A stretch of DNA of 64,000 nucleotides from Sphingobium sp. AS12. Lineage in GTDB: Bacteria; Pseudomonadota; Alphaproteobacteria; Sphingomonadales; Sphingomonadaceae. Both the position numbers and the translations under genes were made by a program. Shown one piece after another: positions 7,955 through 17,256 of this stretch. The notes under the pieces are model-generated. The model was not told where the DNA came from. It worked only from the letters and a program-made list of their open reading frames with translations, and ran no database searches. The stretch's first letter is position 1, and each line of letters starts with the position of its first letter. The DNA lies in the NCBI RefSeq assembly GCF_019097845.1, contig NZ_JAHRGM010000035.1, positions 372,001-436,000 of the forward strand, read 5' to 3'.

Positions 7955-9720
7955 ACGAGGTCCGGCGCATGTCTGCCCGCAAGACGCCCGAAACCGCCGC
8001 TCCAGAGAGCAGCGACGACGGTATAGAACAGGGCAAGCGTCTCATCCGCGTCGCGGATGACAAGGGGCTGTCGCTGGCGCAGAGAATCGCCAATCATTTC
8101 TATCTGCTCAGCTGGAAAACGCCGATTCACGGCCGCAAGCTGCGCGGCAAATATCCGCTCAAGCTGCTGGCCGTCCCCGATGACGAACTGCCCGGCGACA
8201 CGCGGGCGGGGCAGGCGATCCGCGCGGGCTATTTCCTGTTTCGCGGCAAGAAGCAGATTATCGACACGCTCGATTTTGCCCGGATCGACCTGGACCCCGC
8301 CTTTGCCGATTATCTGCACAGCTTTCGCTGGCTGCGCGATCTGGCCAGCGCCGCCAGTCGTGAACAGGCCGCACCGATCGCCGAAAATGTCATGCGCAAA
8401 TGGCTCGCCGCTCATGCCGAAACGCCGAGCGAACCGGCCTGGCGCGCCGACAATGCGGGCTGGCGGCTCTTCTTCTGGACCGCTCACGCGCCGCTGATCC
8501 TGTCCTCCAGCGATCTGGTCTATCGCTCGCTGGTCCTCAATTGCATCGCCCGCACCGCGCGGCATCTCGATCGCATCGCGGACAAGGCAGCGACGGGCCT
8601 GCCGCGCCTTGTCGGCTGGAGCGCGATCGTTGCAGCCTCCATGCTGATGCCCGGTGGCGGCGCGCGCAAATTGTTCGGCGAAGCGGGTTTGAAGCGCGCG
8701 ATCGACAGCGGCTTCTACCCCGATGGCGGCATCGTCTCGCGGTCCCCGCTGGCGCAGTTGGAGGCGGTGATGGCGCTGTCCATGCTGCGCGCTGTCTATG
8801 ATGTGCGGCGCGAAACCGCGCCTGCTTTCCTCAATGACGGGCTGACCCGGATCGTCCCGGCGCTGCTGGGCCTGACCCATGGCGATGGCGGCCTTGGCAA
8901 CTGGCAGGGCGCAGGCGCGATTGATCCCCTGATCGTCAATGCCGTAGTCGCCGCCAGCCGGGTGCGCGCCCGGCCGCTGCGGCAGGCACGCGACTGGGGC
9001 TATCAGCGGATCGCGGCAGGCACGACCGTGGTGCAGATCGACGCCGCGCCGCCACCGGTCGCCCGCCTCGCCGACGCAGGCTGCGCCTCGACCGGCGCGA
9101 TCGAGATTAGCGACGGGGTGCATCGCCTGATCGTCAATTGCGGTGGCGCTGGGCTGGAAGGGGCGTGGATACCGCGCGATCTGGCGCAGGGGCTGCGCAC
9201 AACTGCCGCGCACAGCACGCTGGTGCTGGACGATTGCAACAGCACCGCGCTTATGCCCGACGGTACGCTGGGGCGCGGCGTGACCGAAGTGGAGCTGAAC
9301 CGGCAGGAACTGGACAATGGCAGCCGGGTGGACCTGTCCCATGACGGCTATGTCCGTCGCATCGGCTATGTCCACCGCCGCCTGCTGCTGGTCAGCGGCG
9401 ACGGCAAGGAAATCCGCGGCGAGGATATGCTGACCCCCGCGCAGCGCCGCCGCAAGCCCGCCAAACTACCGGTCCTGCTGCGCTTCCACCTGGCGCCCGG
9501 CGTCGAACCGACGCTCACCGCCGACAATCAGGGCGCACTGCTGCGCATCGACATGGGCGCGCTGTGGCAATTCCGCACCGGCACCGGCGTTCTCACGGTA
9601 GAAGACAGCCTGTGGGTCGACGGCGACGGTAGGCCGCATCCGACCAGGCAACTGGTCGTGACCAGCGAAGCGCTGCCCGGCGGATCAAGCATTGGGTGGC
9701 TGTTCAAGCGGGTAGGGTGA
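7951..9720 (+). CDS. Heparinase II/III family protein
   Basis: Predicted member of the heparinase II/III group of polysaccharide lyases: an N-terminal alpha/alpha toroid (about residues 30-330) and a C-terminal beta-sheet domain. Evidence includes the helical first half with [17 protein letters not shown] and the second half with [16 protein letters not shown] and [19 protein letters not shown]. It has 589 residues from the GTG overlapping the rpe stop; an in-frame ATG at 7969 would shorten it by six. There is no clear signal peptide, although a substrate polysaccharide would normally be outside the cytoplasm. Homologues occur before purH in other sphingomonads as I recall; the substrate is unknown. 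Confidence 0.82.
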   Translation: MNEVRRMSARKTPETAAPESSDDGIEQGKRLIRVADDKGLSLAQRIANHFYLLSWKTPIHGRKLRGKYPLKLLAVPDDELPGDTRAGQAIRAGYFLFRGKKQIIDTLDFARIDLDPAFADYLHSFRWLRDLASAASREQAAPIAENVMRKWLAAHAETPSEPAWRADNAGWRLFFWTAHAPLILSSSDLVYRSLVLNCIARTARHLDRIADKAATGLPRLVGWSAIVAASMLMPGGGARKLFGEAGLKRAIDSGFYPDGGIVSRSPLAQLEAVMALSMLRAVYDVRRETAPAFLNDGLTRIVPALLGLTHGDGGLGNWQGAGAIDPLIVNAVVAASRVRARPLRQARDWGYQRIAAGTTVVQIDAAPPPVARLADAGCASTGAIEISDGVHRLIVNCGGAGLEGAWIPRDLAQGLRTTAAHSTLVLDDCNSTALMPDGTLGRGVTEVELNRQELDNGSRVDLSHDGYVRRIGYVHRRLLLVSGDGKEIRGEDMLTPAQRRRKPAKLPVLLRFHLAPGVEPTLTADNQGALLRIDMGALWQFRTGTGVLTVEDSLWVDGDGRPHPTRQLVVTSEALPGGSSIGWLFKRVG

Positions 9721-9722
9721 GG

Positions 9723-10835
9723 ATGGTAGTGCGTAACGGAAACGGCCCATTTGATCTGTTTCTCAAGCGGTATCTGATCTTCACTGGAACCCTGTCGGCC
9801 ATCTTACTGATCGCACCAGGGCTTCTGATTTTCGGCTTGATGCTGATGGTCCTTCCCGGCGTTTTTCTGGCAGTCATGCCAACAGCGTTTCTGTGGGGCG
9901 CGATGTTCGCCGCCTTCTACTGGGCGGGCGGCTTCCTGCTGTCGCCATTGCGGGCTGCAATGCTGGCGATCGCGGTCACGGCCGGGCTTGTCTGGGCCAT
10001 CCCGCAGCCCTCCATCAGCGCGGGCAGGCGACTGGCAGCGAACCATCAACTGACGAATGTGAAACCCGTCGGCCCGATAAAGCCCTTCGGCGATATCCGC
10101 ATGGAATCCAGCATCCCGGATTATGGCCGTGATCCTTTCAGTTGCGACAGTCGCTGTGTCGCCCTTCTGTTCGAGGATTCAGTGCATAGTGTCACTGTCA
10201 ACAGTAGCAGAGGCCTATCGTTCGACAATATCCAGCGTGGCGCCGCCCCCTTGTCTCATCTTGCGCAGACCTATCGGCTCAAACCATTGAGTGAATGCCC
10301 GGCAAGCCCAACCGTCGATCGCAACTTGAAATCGCCATTTGGCGAAACAGAACAGGACAGATGGAAGCTGGGTCGCCTGCATGAGGAATATCTCGCAAAC
10401 GACGTGTGTCTTATCGCGGAACCGCCGCTGACTGATTATGATCTGCTTCTGCGGGAGGGCCTGTGGGGGCGTGGATGGGGCGCGGGTAAGCATTCTTGGC
10501 TGCTATCCCGCAATCGCATTATACTGGCCTATGTCGAAATCAGGGACCGGTCGCATCGCCCGCTGTTTCGGGCCGCAGATACGGCCGTGGAAATGCCTAT
10601 CCCCGTGCTGACCATTCTGCCCAATATGGAGCATGTCTTTGATTATCAATGGGAATGGGGTCGGCACTGGATGCCTCGAGAGCTAATAGGCTGTCTCGAC
10701 TGTTCTTTGGAGAAGATCGACGCGATGCTCCAAGTCCGGCGCAAGCGAGATGACGGCAGGGCTGTATTTTTCCAGCCCACGCGACTAAGGGACCGGCGCA
10801 AAGTCGTCCTGCAACCAGAAAGCCTTTCCTCATGA
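9723..10835 (+). CDS. Membrane protein of unknown function, atypical composition
   Basis: I do not recognise this 370-residue protein. The N-terminal 90 residues carry three or four hydrophobic helices ([19 protein letters not shown] onward). The remaining 280 residues are soluble and probably exported, with several cysteines ([21 protein letters not shown]) that could form disulfides. The start is ATG 9723, two bases after the heparinase gene's stop, preceded by GGGTGAGG. Its own TGA overlaps the purH ATG. Base and codon use differ from the flanking genes: it is visibly AT-richer, with more TTA, CTA and AGA codons. The tight coupling on both sides suggests the insertion is stable and expressed. 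Confidence 0.6.
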   Translation: MVVRNGNGPFDLFLKRYLIFTGTLSAILLIAPGLLIFGLMLMVLPGVFLAVMPTAFLWGAMFAAFYWAGGFLLSPLRAAMLAIAVTAGLVWAIPQPSISAGRRLAANHQLTNVKPVGPIKPFGDIRMESSIPDYGRDPFSCDSRCVALLFEDSVHSVTVNSSRGLSFDNIQRGAAPLSHLAQTYRLKPLSECPASPTVDRNLKSPFGETEQDRWKLGRLHEEYLANDVCLIAEPPLTDYDLLLREGLWGRGWGAGKHSWLLSRNRIILAYVEIRDRSHRPLFRAADTAVEMPIPVLTILPNMEHVFDYQWEWGRHWMPRELIGCLDCSLEKIDAMLQVRRKRDDGRAVFFQPTRLRDRRKVVLQPESLSS

Positions 10836-12421
10836 CTGATTATCCCATCAAGCGCGCCCTCTTGTCCGTGTCGGACAAGGCTGGCCTTATCGAACTGGGG
10901 CAGGCGCTGGGGAAGCATGGGGTGGAACTGGTTTCGACCGGTGGCACGGCCAAGGCGCTGCGCGACGCAGGCCTCACTGTCATGGATATTTCCGACCTTA
11001 CCGGCTTCCCTGAAATGATGGACGGCCGGGTCAAGACGCTGCATCCCAAGGTGCATGGCGGCCTGCTCGCCGTGCGGAACAACCCGGAGCATATCGCGTC
11101 GATGGACGAACATGCCATCGGCGCGATCGACCTGGTGGTGGTCAATCTCTATCCCTTTGCCGCGACCGTGGCCAAGGGTGCCGAGCGCGAAGAGATTATC
11201 GAAAATATCGACATTGGCGGCCCGTCTATGGTGCGCTCCGCGGCCAAGAATCATGAGAGCGTGGCGATCGTCACCGATCCGGCCGACTATGCCCGGCTGA
11301 TCGCGGAAATGGACGCAAAGGGCGGGGCGACCAGCTACGACTTCCGCCGGATGCTCGCGGCCAAGGCTTATGCCGCGACTGCTGCCTATGATTCGATGAT
11401 CGCCAGCTGGTTCGCCTTCGCCGATCAGGGCGTGATGTTTCCCGAAACGCTGGCCGTTGCCAGCACGCTCTCGACCACGCTGCGCTACGGCGAAAACCCG
11501 CACCAGTCCGCCGCCCTCTATCTGCCCACTGGCCCGTCCGCCAATGGCATCGCCCAGGTGAAACAGATCCAGGGCAAGGAACTGTCCTATAATAATTACA
11601 ACGATGCTGACGCCGCGCTCGAACTGGTCAGCGAATTTCGCGACGGCCCGCCGACCGTCGTCATCGTCAAGCACGCCAACCCGTGCGGCGTGGCGACCGG
11701 CGCGACCCTGATCGAGGCCTATGAAGCGGCGCTCGCCTGCGACAGCGTATCGGCGTTCGGCGGCATCATCGCCGTCAACCGCCCGCTCGACGGGCCGACT
11801 GCCGAAGCGATCAGCGGAATCTTCACCGAGGTCGTCGCCGCACCCGACGCCGATGATGCGGCCCGCGCCATCTTTGCCAAGAAGAAGAATCTCCGCCTGC
11901 TGCTGACCGGCGACCTGCCCGATCCTGCGCGCCCCGGCCTTCAGCTCAAGACGATCGCAGGCGGTGTGCTGGTGCAGAGCCGCGACAATGGCCGGATCAG
12001 CCGAGACGCGCTCAAAGTCGTGACCAAAAGGGAACCGACGAGCCAAGAACTGGCCGACTGCCTTTTCGCCTGGACCGTCGCCAAGCATGTCAAGTCCAAC
12101 GCCATCGTCTATGCCAAAGGTGGTAGCACCGCGGGCGTGGGCGCTGGCCAGATGAACCGCCTCGAATCCGCGCGCATTGCGGCATGGAAAGCCAAGGATG
12201 CCGCCGAAAAGGCTGGCTGGAGCGAACCCCGCACCATCGGCTCAGCCGTCGCCTCCGATGCCTTCTTCCCCTTCGCGGACGGCCTGCTGGCAGCGGTCGA
12301 GGCAGGCGCGACGGCGGTGATCCAGCCCGGCGGCTCGATCCGCGATGATGAAGTCATTGCCGCCGCCGACGAAGCGGGGCTCGCCATGGTGTTCACCGGG
12401 ATGCGCCACTTCCGGCATTAA
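10832..12421 (+). CDS. purH: Bifunctional AICAR transformylase / IMP cyclohydrolase
   Basis: Catalyses the last two steps of de novo IMP synthesis: formylation of AICAR with 10-formyl-THF, then ring closure. The 529-residue protein has an N-terminal MGS-like IMP cyclohydrolase domain (about 1-145, with [20 protein letters not shown] and LVVVNLYPF) and a C-terminal AICARFT domain with QGKELSYNN and the catalytic KH pair at 280-281 in [11 protein letters not shown]. The ATG at 10832 overlaps the preceding stop. It is the last gene of the run that begins at rsmB and is followed by a 12-bp hairpin. Confidence 0.97.
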   Translation: MTDYPIKRALLSVSDKAGLIELGQALGKHGVELVSTGGTAKALRDAGLTVMDISDLTGFPEMMDGRVKTLHPKVHGGLLAVRNNPEHIASMDEHAIGAIDLVVVNLYPFAATVAKGAEREEIIENIDIGGPSMVRSAAKNHESVAIVTDPADYARLIAEMDAKGGATSYDFRRMLAAKAYAATAAYDSMIASWFAFADQGVMFPETLAVASTLSTTLRYGENPHQSAALYLPTGPSANGIAQVKQIQGKELSYNNYNDADAALELVSEFRDGPPTVVIVKHANPCGVATGATLIEAYEAALACDSVSAFGGIIAVNRPLDGPTAEAISGIFTEVVAAPDADDAARAIFAKKKNLRLLLTGDLPDPARPGLQLKTIAGGVLVQSRDNGRISRDALKVVTKREPTSQELADCLFAWTVAKHVKSNAIVYAKGGSTAGVGAGQMNRLESARIAAWKAKDAAEKAGWSEPRTIGSAVASDAFFPFADGLLAAVEAGATAVIQPGGSIRDDEVIAAADEAGLAMVFTGMRHFRH

Positions 12422-12427
12422 TCCTCC

Positions 12428-12458
12428 GCGGGTGCGAAGCAAAAGCCTTCGCACCCGC
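12428..12458 (+). terminator. Hairpin after purH
   Basis: Perfect 12-bp stem GCGGGTGCGAAG / CTTCGCACCCGC with a 7-nt loop, beginning 7 bp after the purH stop. No T run follows (AAAATAACGG), so it may be a weak or factor-assisted terminator or an mRNA-stabilising hairpin. Confidence 0.5.
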
Positions 12459-12597
12459 AAAATAACGGTTTTCTGCCACTTTTTATCAACTGGCCTCTTT
12501 TCAACAACGGCCTGTGCGCTTATTTAGAGCGCGACCCTACTTCCACGTCAGACGTGGGGCGGACAATCAGAAAAACATGTTCGACAGGAGAAACAGG

Positions 12598-12930
12598 ATG
12601 ACTGCAAAGACGCTGGTGGCGCTGGCCGCCACGATGGCGCTAGCGCTGCCCGGTGTGGCAAGTGCGGGCAATGACAATATGGACGTGATCGTTGATGGCC
12701 GTTCGGGTACGGAAACCCGTTCGATCGCAGTATCGGTCGCTGACCTCAACCTGGCCAGCACTGCCGGTCTGCGTCGCGCAGACTATCGCGTCGTTCGCGC
12801 CGCCAAGCAGGTCTGCGGTTTCGTCAACGGTTCGATCATCCCGGTGAGCGACGATTATCGCAATTGCTTTGGTGAGGCGCTCAACGGCGCGCGCACCGAC
12901 CTCAACGCCATGGCACAGCGCCAGGGTTAA
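12598..12930 (+). CDS. UrcA family protein, exported
   Basis: Small exported protein of the UrcA family, widespread in sphingomonads and caulobacters but without known function. The 110-residue precursor has a Sec signal peptide (KTLVALAATMALALPGVASA), probably cleaved before GNDN. The mature part has the family pattern VSVADLNLASTAGLRRADYRV, then a two-cysteine segment (QVCGF and NCF), likely a disulfide. The ATG at 12598 is chosen because GACAGGAG lies ten bases upstream and because the signal peptide starts there; an in-frame ATG at 12577 lacks a good ribosome site. Monocistronic, with a hairpin downstream. Confidence 0.82.
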   Translation: MTAKTLVALAATMALALPGVASAGNDNMDVIVDGRSGTETRSIAVSVADLNLASTAGLRRADYRVVRAAKQVCGFVNGSIIPVSDDYRNCFGEALNGARTDLNAMAQRQG

Positions 12931-12967
12931 GCGTCTGCCCGGTTCCCCTCACGAAGGGGACTGCAGG

Positions 12968-12997
12968 GGGCCGTTCCGCGCTGCGGGACGGCCCTTT
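12968..12997 (+). terminator. Terminator after the UrcA-family gene
   Basis: 12-bp stem GGGCCGTTCCGC / GCGGGACGGCCC with one T:G wobble and a 3-nt loop, followed by TTT. It begins 38 bp after the stop codon. Confidence 0.65.
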
Positions 12998-13068
12998 GTC
13001 ATGTGCCTCGTTTCGCGTGCGATCCTTACCGAGCGTTAACCAGTCCTTAGAATATTTCCTTCACTCCC

Positions 13069-14640
13069 ATGGCGACGAAAGACCATCCGGGGGAATTGCC
13101 TGTCATGCCGCGTATCGATCAAAGCGTGGACGTCGCCATCATCGGCGCAGGCCCGGCGGGCCTGACTGCGGCCTATCTGCTGACCAAGCAGGGCTATAAT
13201 GTCGCGGTGATCGAGAAAGACCCGGTCTATGTCGGCGGCATCAGCCGGACAGTCGAATTGGATGGCTTCCGCTTCGACATTGGCGGGCATCGCTTCTTTT
13301 CCAAATCGCAGCAGGTCGTTGACCTGTGGAATGAAATCCTGCCCGATGACTTCATCCAGCGTCCCCGGATGAGTCGCATCTATTATGAGGGCAAATTCTA
13401 CAGCTATCCGCTCCGCGCGTTCGAAGCGCTGTGGAATCTGGGCGTCTGGCGCTCGACGCTGTGCATGGCCAGCTTTGCCAAGGCGAAGCTGCTGCCCAAC
13501 CGCAATGTGCGCTCCTTTCAGGATTGGACCGTCAATGCGTTCGGTCACAAGCTGTTCTCCATATTCTTCAAAACCTATACCGAGAAGGTGTGGGGGATGC
13601 CGTGCGATGAAATGTCTGCGGACTGGGCGGCGCAGCGGATCAAGGGCCTGTCGCTATGGGGCGCGGTCACCGACGGGCTGAAACGCTCGCTCGGCCTCAA
13701 CAAGAAGCCCAATGACGGCATGGCGACCAAGACGCTGCTCGAAACCTTCCGCTATCCCCGGCTTGGCCCCGGCATGATGTGGGAAAAGGCGCGCGACCAT
13801 GTGGTCGATGGCGGCAATCAGGTGCTGATGGCGCACAGCTTCAAGCGGCTGGAGCAGGACCAAGGGACGAACCGCTGGCGGCTGGTGGCGCAGGGGCCGG
13901 AGGGCGAGGTCATCATCAACGCTGCTCATGTCATTTCGTCCGCCCCCATGCGCGAACTGGCAGGCCGCATCCATCCGTTGCCCGCGACGCTGCCCGAAGC
14001 CATGGACCTTAAGTATCGCGACTTCCTGACCGTGGCGCTGATGGTGAAGGGGGAGGATATTTTCCCCGACAACTGGATCTATATTCACGACAGCAAGGTG
14101 CAGGTCGGCCGCATCCAGAATTTCCGCAGCTGGTCGCCCGAAATGGTGCCGGACCCGACGCTGGCCTGTGTGGGCCTGGAATATTTCTGCTTCGAAGGTG
14201 ATGGCCTGTGGGCCTCGTCCGACGCTGATCTGGTCGCGCTGGCGACGAAGGAAATGGCACTGCTGGGCCTCTGCAACCCCGATGATGTCGTGGGCGGCGC
14301 GGTCGTGCGGCAGGAAAAGGCCTATCCGGTCTATGACGACGCCTATGCCGCCAATGTGCTGGCGATGCGCACCGAACTGGAGGCCCGCTATCCCACGCTG
14401 CACATGGTCGGGCGCAACGGGATGCACCGCTATAATAATCAGGACCATGCGATGATGACGGCGATGCTGACGGTGCGTAACATCGTCGCGGGCGCGCGCG
14501 TGCATGACGTCTGGTCGGTCAATGAAGATGCCGAATATCATGAGGCCGGCGACGAGGGCCAAATTGATGGGGCTGATGCCGACGCGCAGGCAGCCCTCGC
14601 CAGCACCCGCGCCGTGCCGTCCCGCCTGAAGGCCGCCTGA
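13069..14640 (+). CDS. FAD-dependent oxidoreductase, protoporphyrinogen oxidase/UDP-galactopyranose mutase-like
   Basis: Flavoprotein of the amine-oxidase/protoporphyrinogen-oxidase superfamily. The dinucleotide fold begins VDVAIIGAGPAGLTAAYLL (about residues 20-38), followed by VIEKDPVYVGGISRT and DIGGHRFFSKS, a flavin-binding pattern shared with UDP-galactopyranose mutase-like and phytoene-desaturase-like enzymes. A C-terminal MVGRNGMHRYNNQDHAM block resembles the second FAD contact of UGM-like proteins. It has 523 residues from ATG 13069; ATG 13105, 12 codons later, is equally possible and is nearer a GGGGGA stretch. It is followed four bases later by gtrA and then the GT-C gene, so a sugar or lipid-carrier substrate is more likely than a tetrapyrrole. 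Substrate unproven. Confidence 0.75.
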   Translation: MATKDHPGELPVMPRIDQSVDVAIIGAGPAGLTAAYLLTKQGYNVAVIEKDPVYVGGISRTVELDGFRFDIGGHRFFSKSQQVVDLWNEILPDDFIQRPRMSRIYYEGKFYSYPLRAFEALWNLGVWRSTLCMASFAKAKLLPNRNVRSFQDWTVNAFGHKLFSIFFKTYTEKVWGMPCDEMSADWAAQRIKGLSLWGAVTDGLKRSLGLNKKPNDGMATKTLLETFRYPRLGPGMMWEKARDHVVDGGNQVLMAHSFKRLEQDQGTNRWRLVAQGPEGEVIINAAHVISSAPMRELAGRIHPLPATLPEAMDLKYRDFLTVALMVKGEDIFPDNWIYIHDSKVQVGRIQNFRSWSPEMVPDPTLACVGLEYFCFEGDGLWASSDADLVALATKEMALLGLCNPDDVVGGAVVRQEKAYPVYDDAYAANVLAMRTELEARYPTLHMVGRNGMHRYNNQDHAMMTAMLTVRNIVAGARVHDVWSVNEDAEYHEAGDEGQIDGADADAQAALASTRAVPSRLKAA

Positions 14641-14644
14641 CCCG

Positions 14645-15040
14645 GTGCGCGTCCTGATGGCGCTGGTCGCGCGGCTGATGTTCGCCCGCTATCTGCTGGC
14701 CAGCATCTGCGCGCTGTCGAGCGACATGGCGCTTTTCCTGATGCTCGACCATTTGGGTGCGGCCCCGATGCTGGCGGCCTTTGGCGGCTATGCCATCGGC
14801 TTGGTCGTCCACTGGACGATCAGCATCCGCTTCGTATTCGATACCGGCACCGGTCCCACCCATGCGCAGCGCGCGGGTTTTGTGGCCAGCGCACTGCTGG
14901 GCATGGGCATTACGCTTGCCATGGTCGGCGGGCTGAGCCTGATCGGCGTTGCGCCGACGATCGCCAAATTGCTATCCGTTCCGGTCAGCTTCCTCACCGT
15001 TTATGCGATCCGCAAGTATGGCGTCTTTGCCCGCGCCTGA
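14645..15040 (+). CDS. GtrA family membrane protein
   Basis: Four-helix inner-membrane protein of the GtrA family (131 residues); characterised members flip undecaprenyl-phosphate-linked sugars or otherwise serve membrane glycosyltransferases. Hydrophobic segments lie at about 15-33, 38-58, 74-94 and 101-120, with the family's FVFDTG loop between the second and third and a basic end (RKYGVF). GTG start at 14645, four bases after the oxidoreductase stop. Its stop overlaps the start of the next gene by 23 bp, which couples it to the GT-C-type protein. Confidence 0.85.
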   Translation: MRVLMALVARLMFARYLLASICALSSDMALFLMLDHLGAAPMLAAFGGYAIGLVVHWTISIRFVFDTGTGPTHAQRAGFVASALLGMGITLAMVGGLSLIGVAPTIAKLLSVPVSFLTVYAIRKYGVFARA

Positions 15041-16781
15041 CCTGCGTCGGGGGGCGCTGTTGGCGCTTCTCGCCTGGCTGCTATGCAGCGCGGCGATGCT
15101 GTGGCTGTTCCACGGTGATTTCGCCACGCTCGGTTTCCGTGATCCCGATGACGCGATGCGATTGGCGCAGGTGCGCGACTGGATCGGCGGACAGGCTTTC
15201 TGGGATGTCAGCCAGCACCGGGTGAACCCGCCCACCGGCGGCCCGATGCACTGGTCGCGGATCGTCGACATGCTGATCGCCGCGCTGATCCTGCTGCTGC
15301 GCCCGTTGCTGGGTATGGCGACGGCGGAGCTGGTCGCTTGCGCGATTGTGCCGCTGCTGCTGCTGGGTGGGCTGACGATGGCCTTCTTCATTGCGGCGAA
15401 GCGGATTGCCGGGGCGGGGATTGCACTGCTCGCGGTCGCATTGCTGCTGACCGCACCGTCTATCCTCGTCCAGTTCACGCCGTTGCGGATCGATCATCAT
15501 GGCTGGCAGATCATGGCGGCGGCTCTGGCGCTGTGCGGCGCGATGGACGCCCGCGCGGCGCGCGGCGGCATCGTTGCGGGGCTGGCGCTGGCACTCTGGC
15601 TTCAGATTTCGAGCGAAGGCTTGCCCTATGCCGCGCTGTTTGTCGCAATCTTTGCCCTGCGCCACTGGATCGACCGGGCAGAAACGCCGCGCTATGTCGG
15701 TTTCACTGTCGCCCTCGGCGCAGCGGCGCTGATACCGCTCATGTTGTTGCGTGGTCCCGCTGCGGTTTTGGCGCGTCACTGCGACTCCCTCTCGTTCGTT
15801 TATGTCTGGCCCTTGGTAGCATTGGCCGTTGCAACGCTTCTGGCTACGCGCTTGATCGGCCCGTCCTCTCCATTGCGCCGTTTCCTGATCGCTGCACTTG
15901 GCGGCGGTGCGGCGTTGGCGACCTTCGCGCTGACCGGCGGGCCATGCCTGTCAGGCGATCCCTTCGCGGCGCTGGGACCGCTGGCCTATAAGCTCTGGTA
16001 TTTGCAGGTCATGGAAGGGCGGCCAATCTGGGAACAGAGCCGGTCGATGGCAGGCGTCATCCTGCTGCCCACGCTACTGGGCCTGATCGCCACATTGCTG
16101 GCAGCGCGCGGTGCATGCGGCCCGGCGCGGATGCGCTGGTTGACACTGGCGTTGCTGCTGACCGGTGCCATGCTGGTTGCGATCATGGTGATGCGCGCGG
16201 TGTCGGTAGCGCATCTGCTGGCGCTTCCCGGTACCGCCTGGCTGCTCATCGCCTTGTTCCGCCGAGTACAGGCGTCTGCCAGCGCCATCGCGCGGATATT
16301 CGGATCGGTCGCGCTGGTGCTGCTGACCCCGGCTGGCCTGTGCGCGCTGTGGGTCGCGATCGCCGCCACGCCCGAACCGGCGAAGAAAGCCAGCGCCAAT
16401 TGTCGCGCGGCCAGCGTGTTGGCACCGTTGCGTACCCTGCCGACTGCGACCCTGTTCGCGCCGATTGATCTAGGCCCGGACATTCTCGTCCAGACCAGCC
16501 ACAGCGTTATCGGCACTGCCCATCATCGCAATGCGGCGGGCATCACTGCGGTGATCGAAGGCTTTGTCGATGCACCCGATCAAGCCCGCGCCGTCATCGG
16601 CATGACCAGCGCGCGCTATGTCGTGACCTGCGACGGCCTCAGCGAATATCGCCTCTATGGACAAGCCAACCGCAAGGGCCTCGCCGCCCAACTGGCGCGC
16701 GGCGCGACGCCAAACTGGCTGGAACCGCTCCCCACCAAAGGCCCGCTCAAAATCTACCGGATCAGGTCGCCACGAAGCTGA
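15018..16781 (+). CDS. GT-C-type polytopic membrane protein, STT3-like
   Basis: Integral membrane protein of 587 residues with about twelve hydrophobic helices and a short C-terminal exported domain (from about residue 455, with paired cysteines). It resembles GT-C glycosyltransferases that use polyprenyl-phosphate sugars. The first external loop holds FRDPDDAMR (D42, D44, D45), placed like the metal-binding acidic motif of GT-C enzymes, and a second loop holds RIDHHGWQ (D159, H160, H161), reminiscent of the DHH motif of STT3/AglB relatives. It starts at ATG 15018 inside gtrA. The 3' end overlaps the convergent msrB by 20 bp. Transferase activity and substrate are inferred. Confidence 0.62.
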   Translation: MASLPAPDLRRGALLALLAWLLCSAAMLWLFHGDFATLGFRDPDDAMRLAQVRDWIGGQAFWDVSQHRVNPPTGGPMHWSRIVDMLIAALILLLRPLLGMATAELVACAIVPLLLLGGLTMAFFIAAKRIAGAGIALLAVALLLTAPSILVQFTPLRIDHHGWQIMAAALALCGAMDARAARGGIVAGLALALWLQISSEGLPYAALFVAIFALRHWIDRAETPRYVGFTVALGAAALIPLMLLRGPAAVLARHCDSLSFVYVWPLVALAVATLLATRLIGPSSPLRRFLIAALGGGAALATFALTGGPCLSGDPFAALGPLAYKLWYLQVMEGRPIWEQSRSMAGVILLPTLLGLIATLLAARGACGPARMRWLTLALLLTGAMLVAIMVMRAVSVAHLLALPGTAWLLIALFRRVQASASAIARIFGSVALVLLTPAGLCALWVAIAATPEPAKKASANCRAASVLAPLRTLPTATLFAPIDLGPDILVQTSHSVIGTAHHRNAAGITAVIEGFVDAPDQARAVIGMTSARYVVTCDGLSEYRLYGQANRKGLAAQLARGATPNWLEPLPTKGPLKIYRIRSPRS

Positions 16782-17238
16782 GCGCTACCCCGTTCATGCA
16801 ATAGCGCAGCCCGGTTGGCTTGGGGCCATCGTCGAATACATGGCCCAGATGCCCGCCGCAGCGCGCGCAATGGACTTCGGTGCGGGGATAGCCCAGGTCG
16901 AAGTCGCGGCTGGTGCCGACCGCCTTGGGCAGCGGCGCATAGAAGCTCGGCCAGCCGGTGCCGCTGTCGAACTTGGTCTTGGAACTGAACAATTTTTGCC
17001 CACACCCGGCGCAGGCGAAAATCCCGGTCCGATGCTCCTTGTTCAGCGGACTGGTGAAGGGATGCTCGGTCGCCTGCTTGCGCAGCACATTATAGGCGAG
17101 CGGGGAGAGTCGCTTGCGCCACTCCGCATCGCTCAGCGCAAAAGGATAGGCGGCCTCCGCCCGATCAAGGCCCAGCCGCCACCAGCCCAGCGCCGCCGCG
17201 CCGGTCGCCACACCACTCAGGAAAAGTCTCCGGTTCAT
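16762..17238 (-). CDS. msrB: Peptide-methionine (R)-S-oxide reductase with Tat-type signal
   Basis: Reduces methionine R-sulfoxide in proteins. The 158-residue precursor begins MNRRLFLSGVATGAAALG, a twin-arginine-type leader, so the enzyme is probably periplasmic. Zinc ligands are C76/C79 (CAGC) and C124/C127 (CARC), and the catalytic cysteine is C147 in RYCMNG; the usual serine after CxN is glycine here. The ATG at 17238 is preferred over a GTG five codons upstream because AAGGA precedes it and the leader starts there. It is third in a minus-strand unit after the ABC ATPase and permease (18 bp gap). Its end overlaps the GT-C gene by 20 bp. Confidence 0.92.
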   Translation of the reverse strand: MNRRLFLSGVATGAAALGWWRLGLDRAEAAYPFALSDAEWRKRLSPLAYNVLRKQATEHPFTSPLNKEHRTGIFACAGCGQKLFSSKTKFDSGTGWPSFYAPLPKAVGTSRDFDLGYPRTEVHCARCGGHLGHVFDDGPKPTGLRYCMNGVALSFVAT

Positions 17239-17256
17239 GACATCCTTGAACACCCT

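Noticed and set aside
7918..9375. 485-codon minus-strand frame opposite the heparinase gene
   Set aside because: Composition is low in hydrophobic pattern and it is wholly antisense to a recognised gene.
10646..12088. 480-codon minus-strand frame opposite purH
   Set aside because: Antisense of purH; no recognisable motif.
12428..12458. Riboswitch after purH
   Set aside because: It is a simple hairpin downstream of the gene, not an aptamer in a leader.
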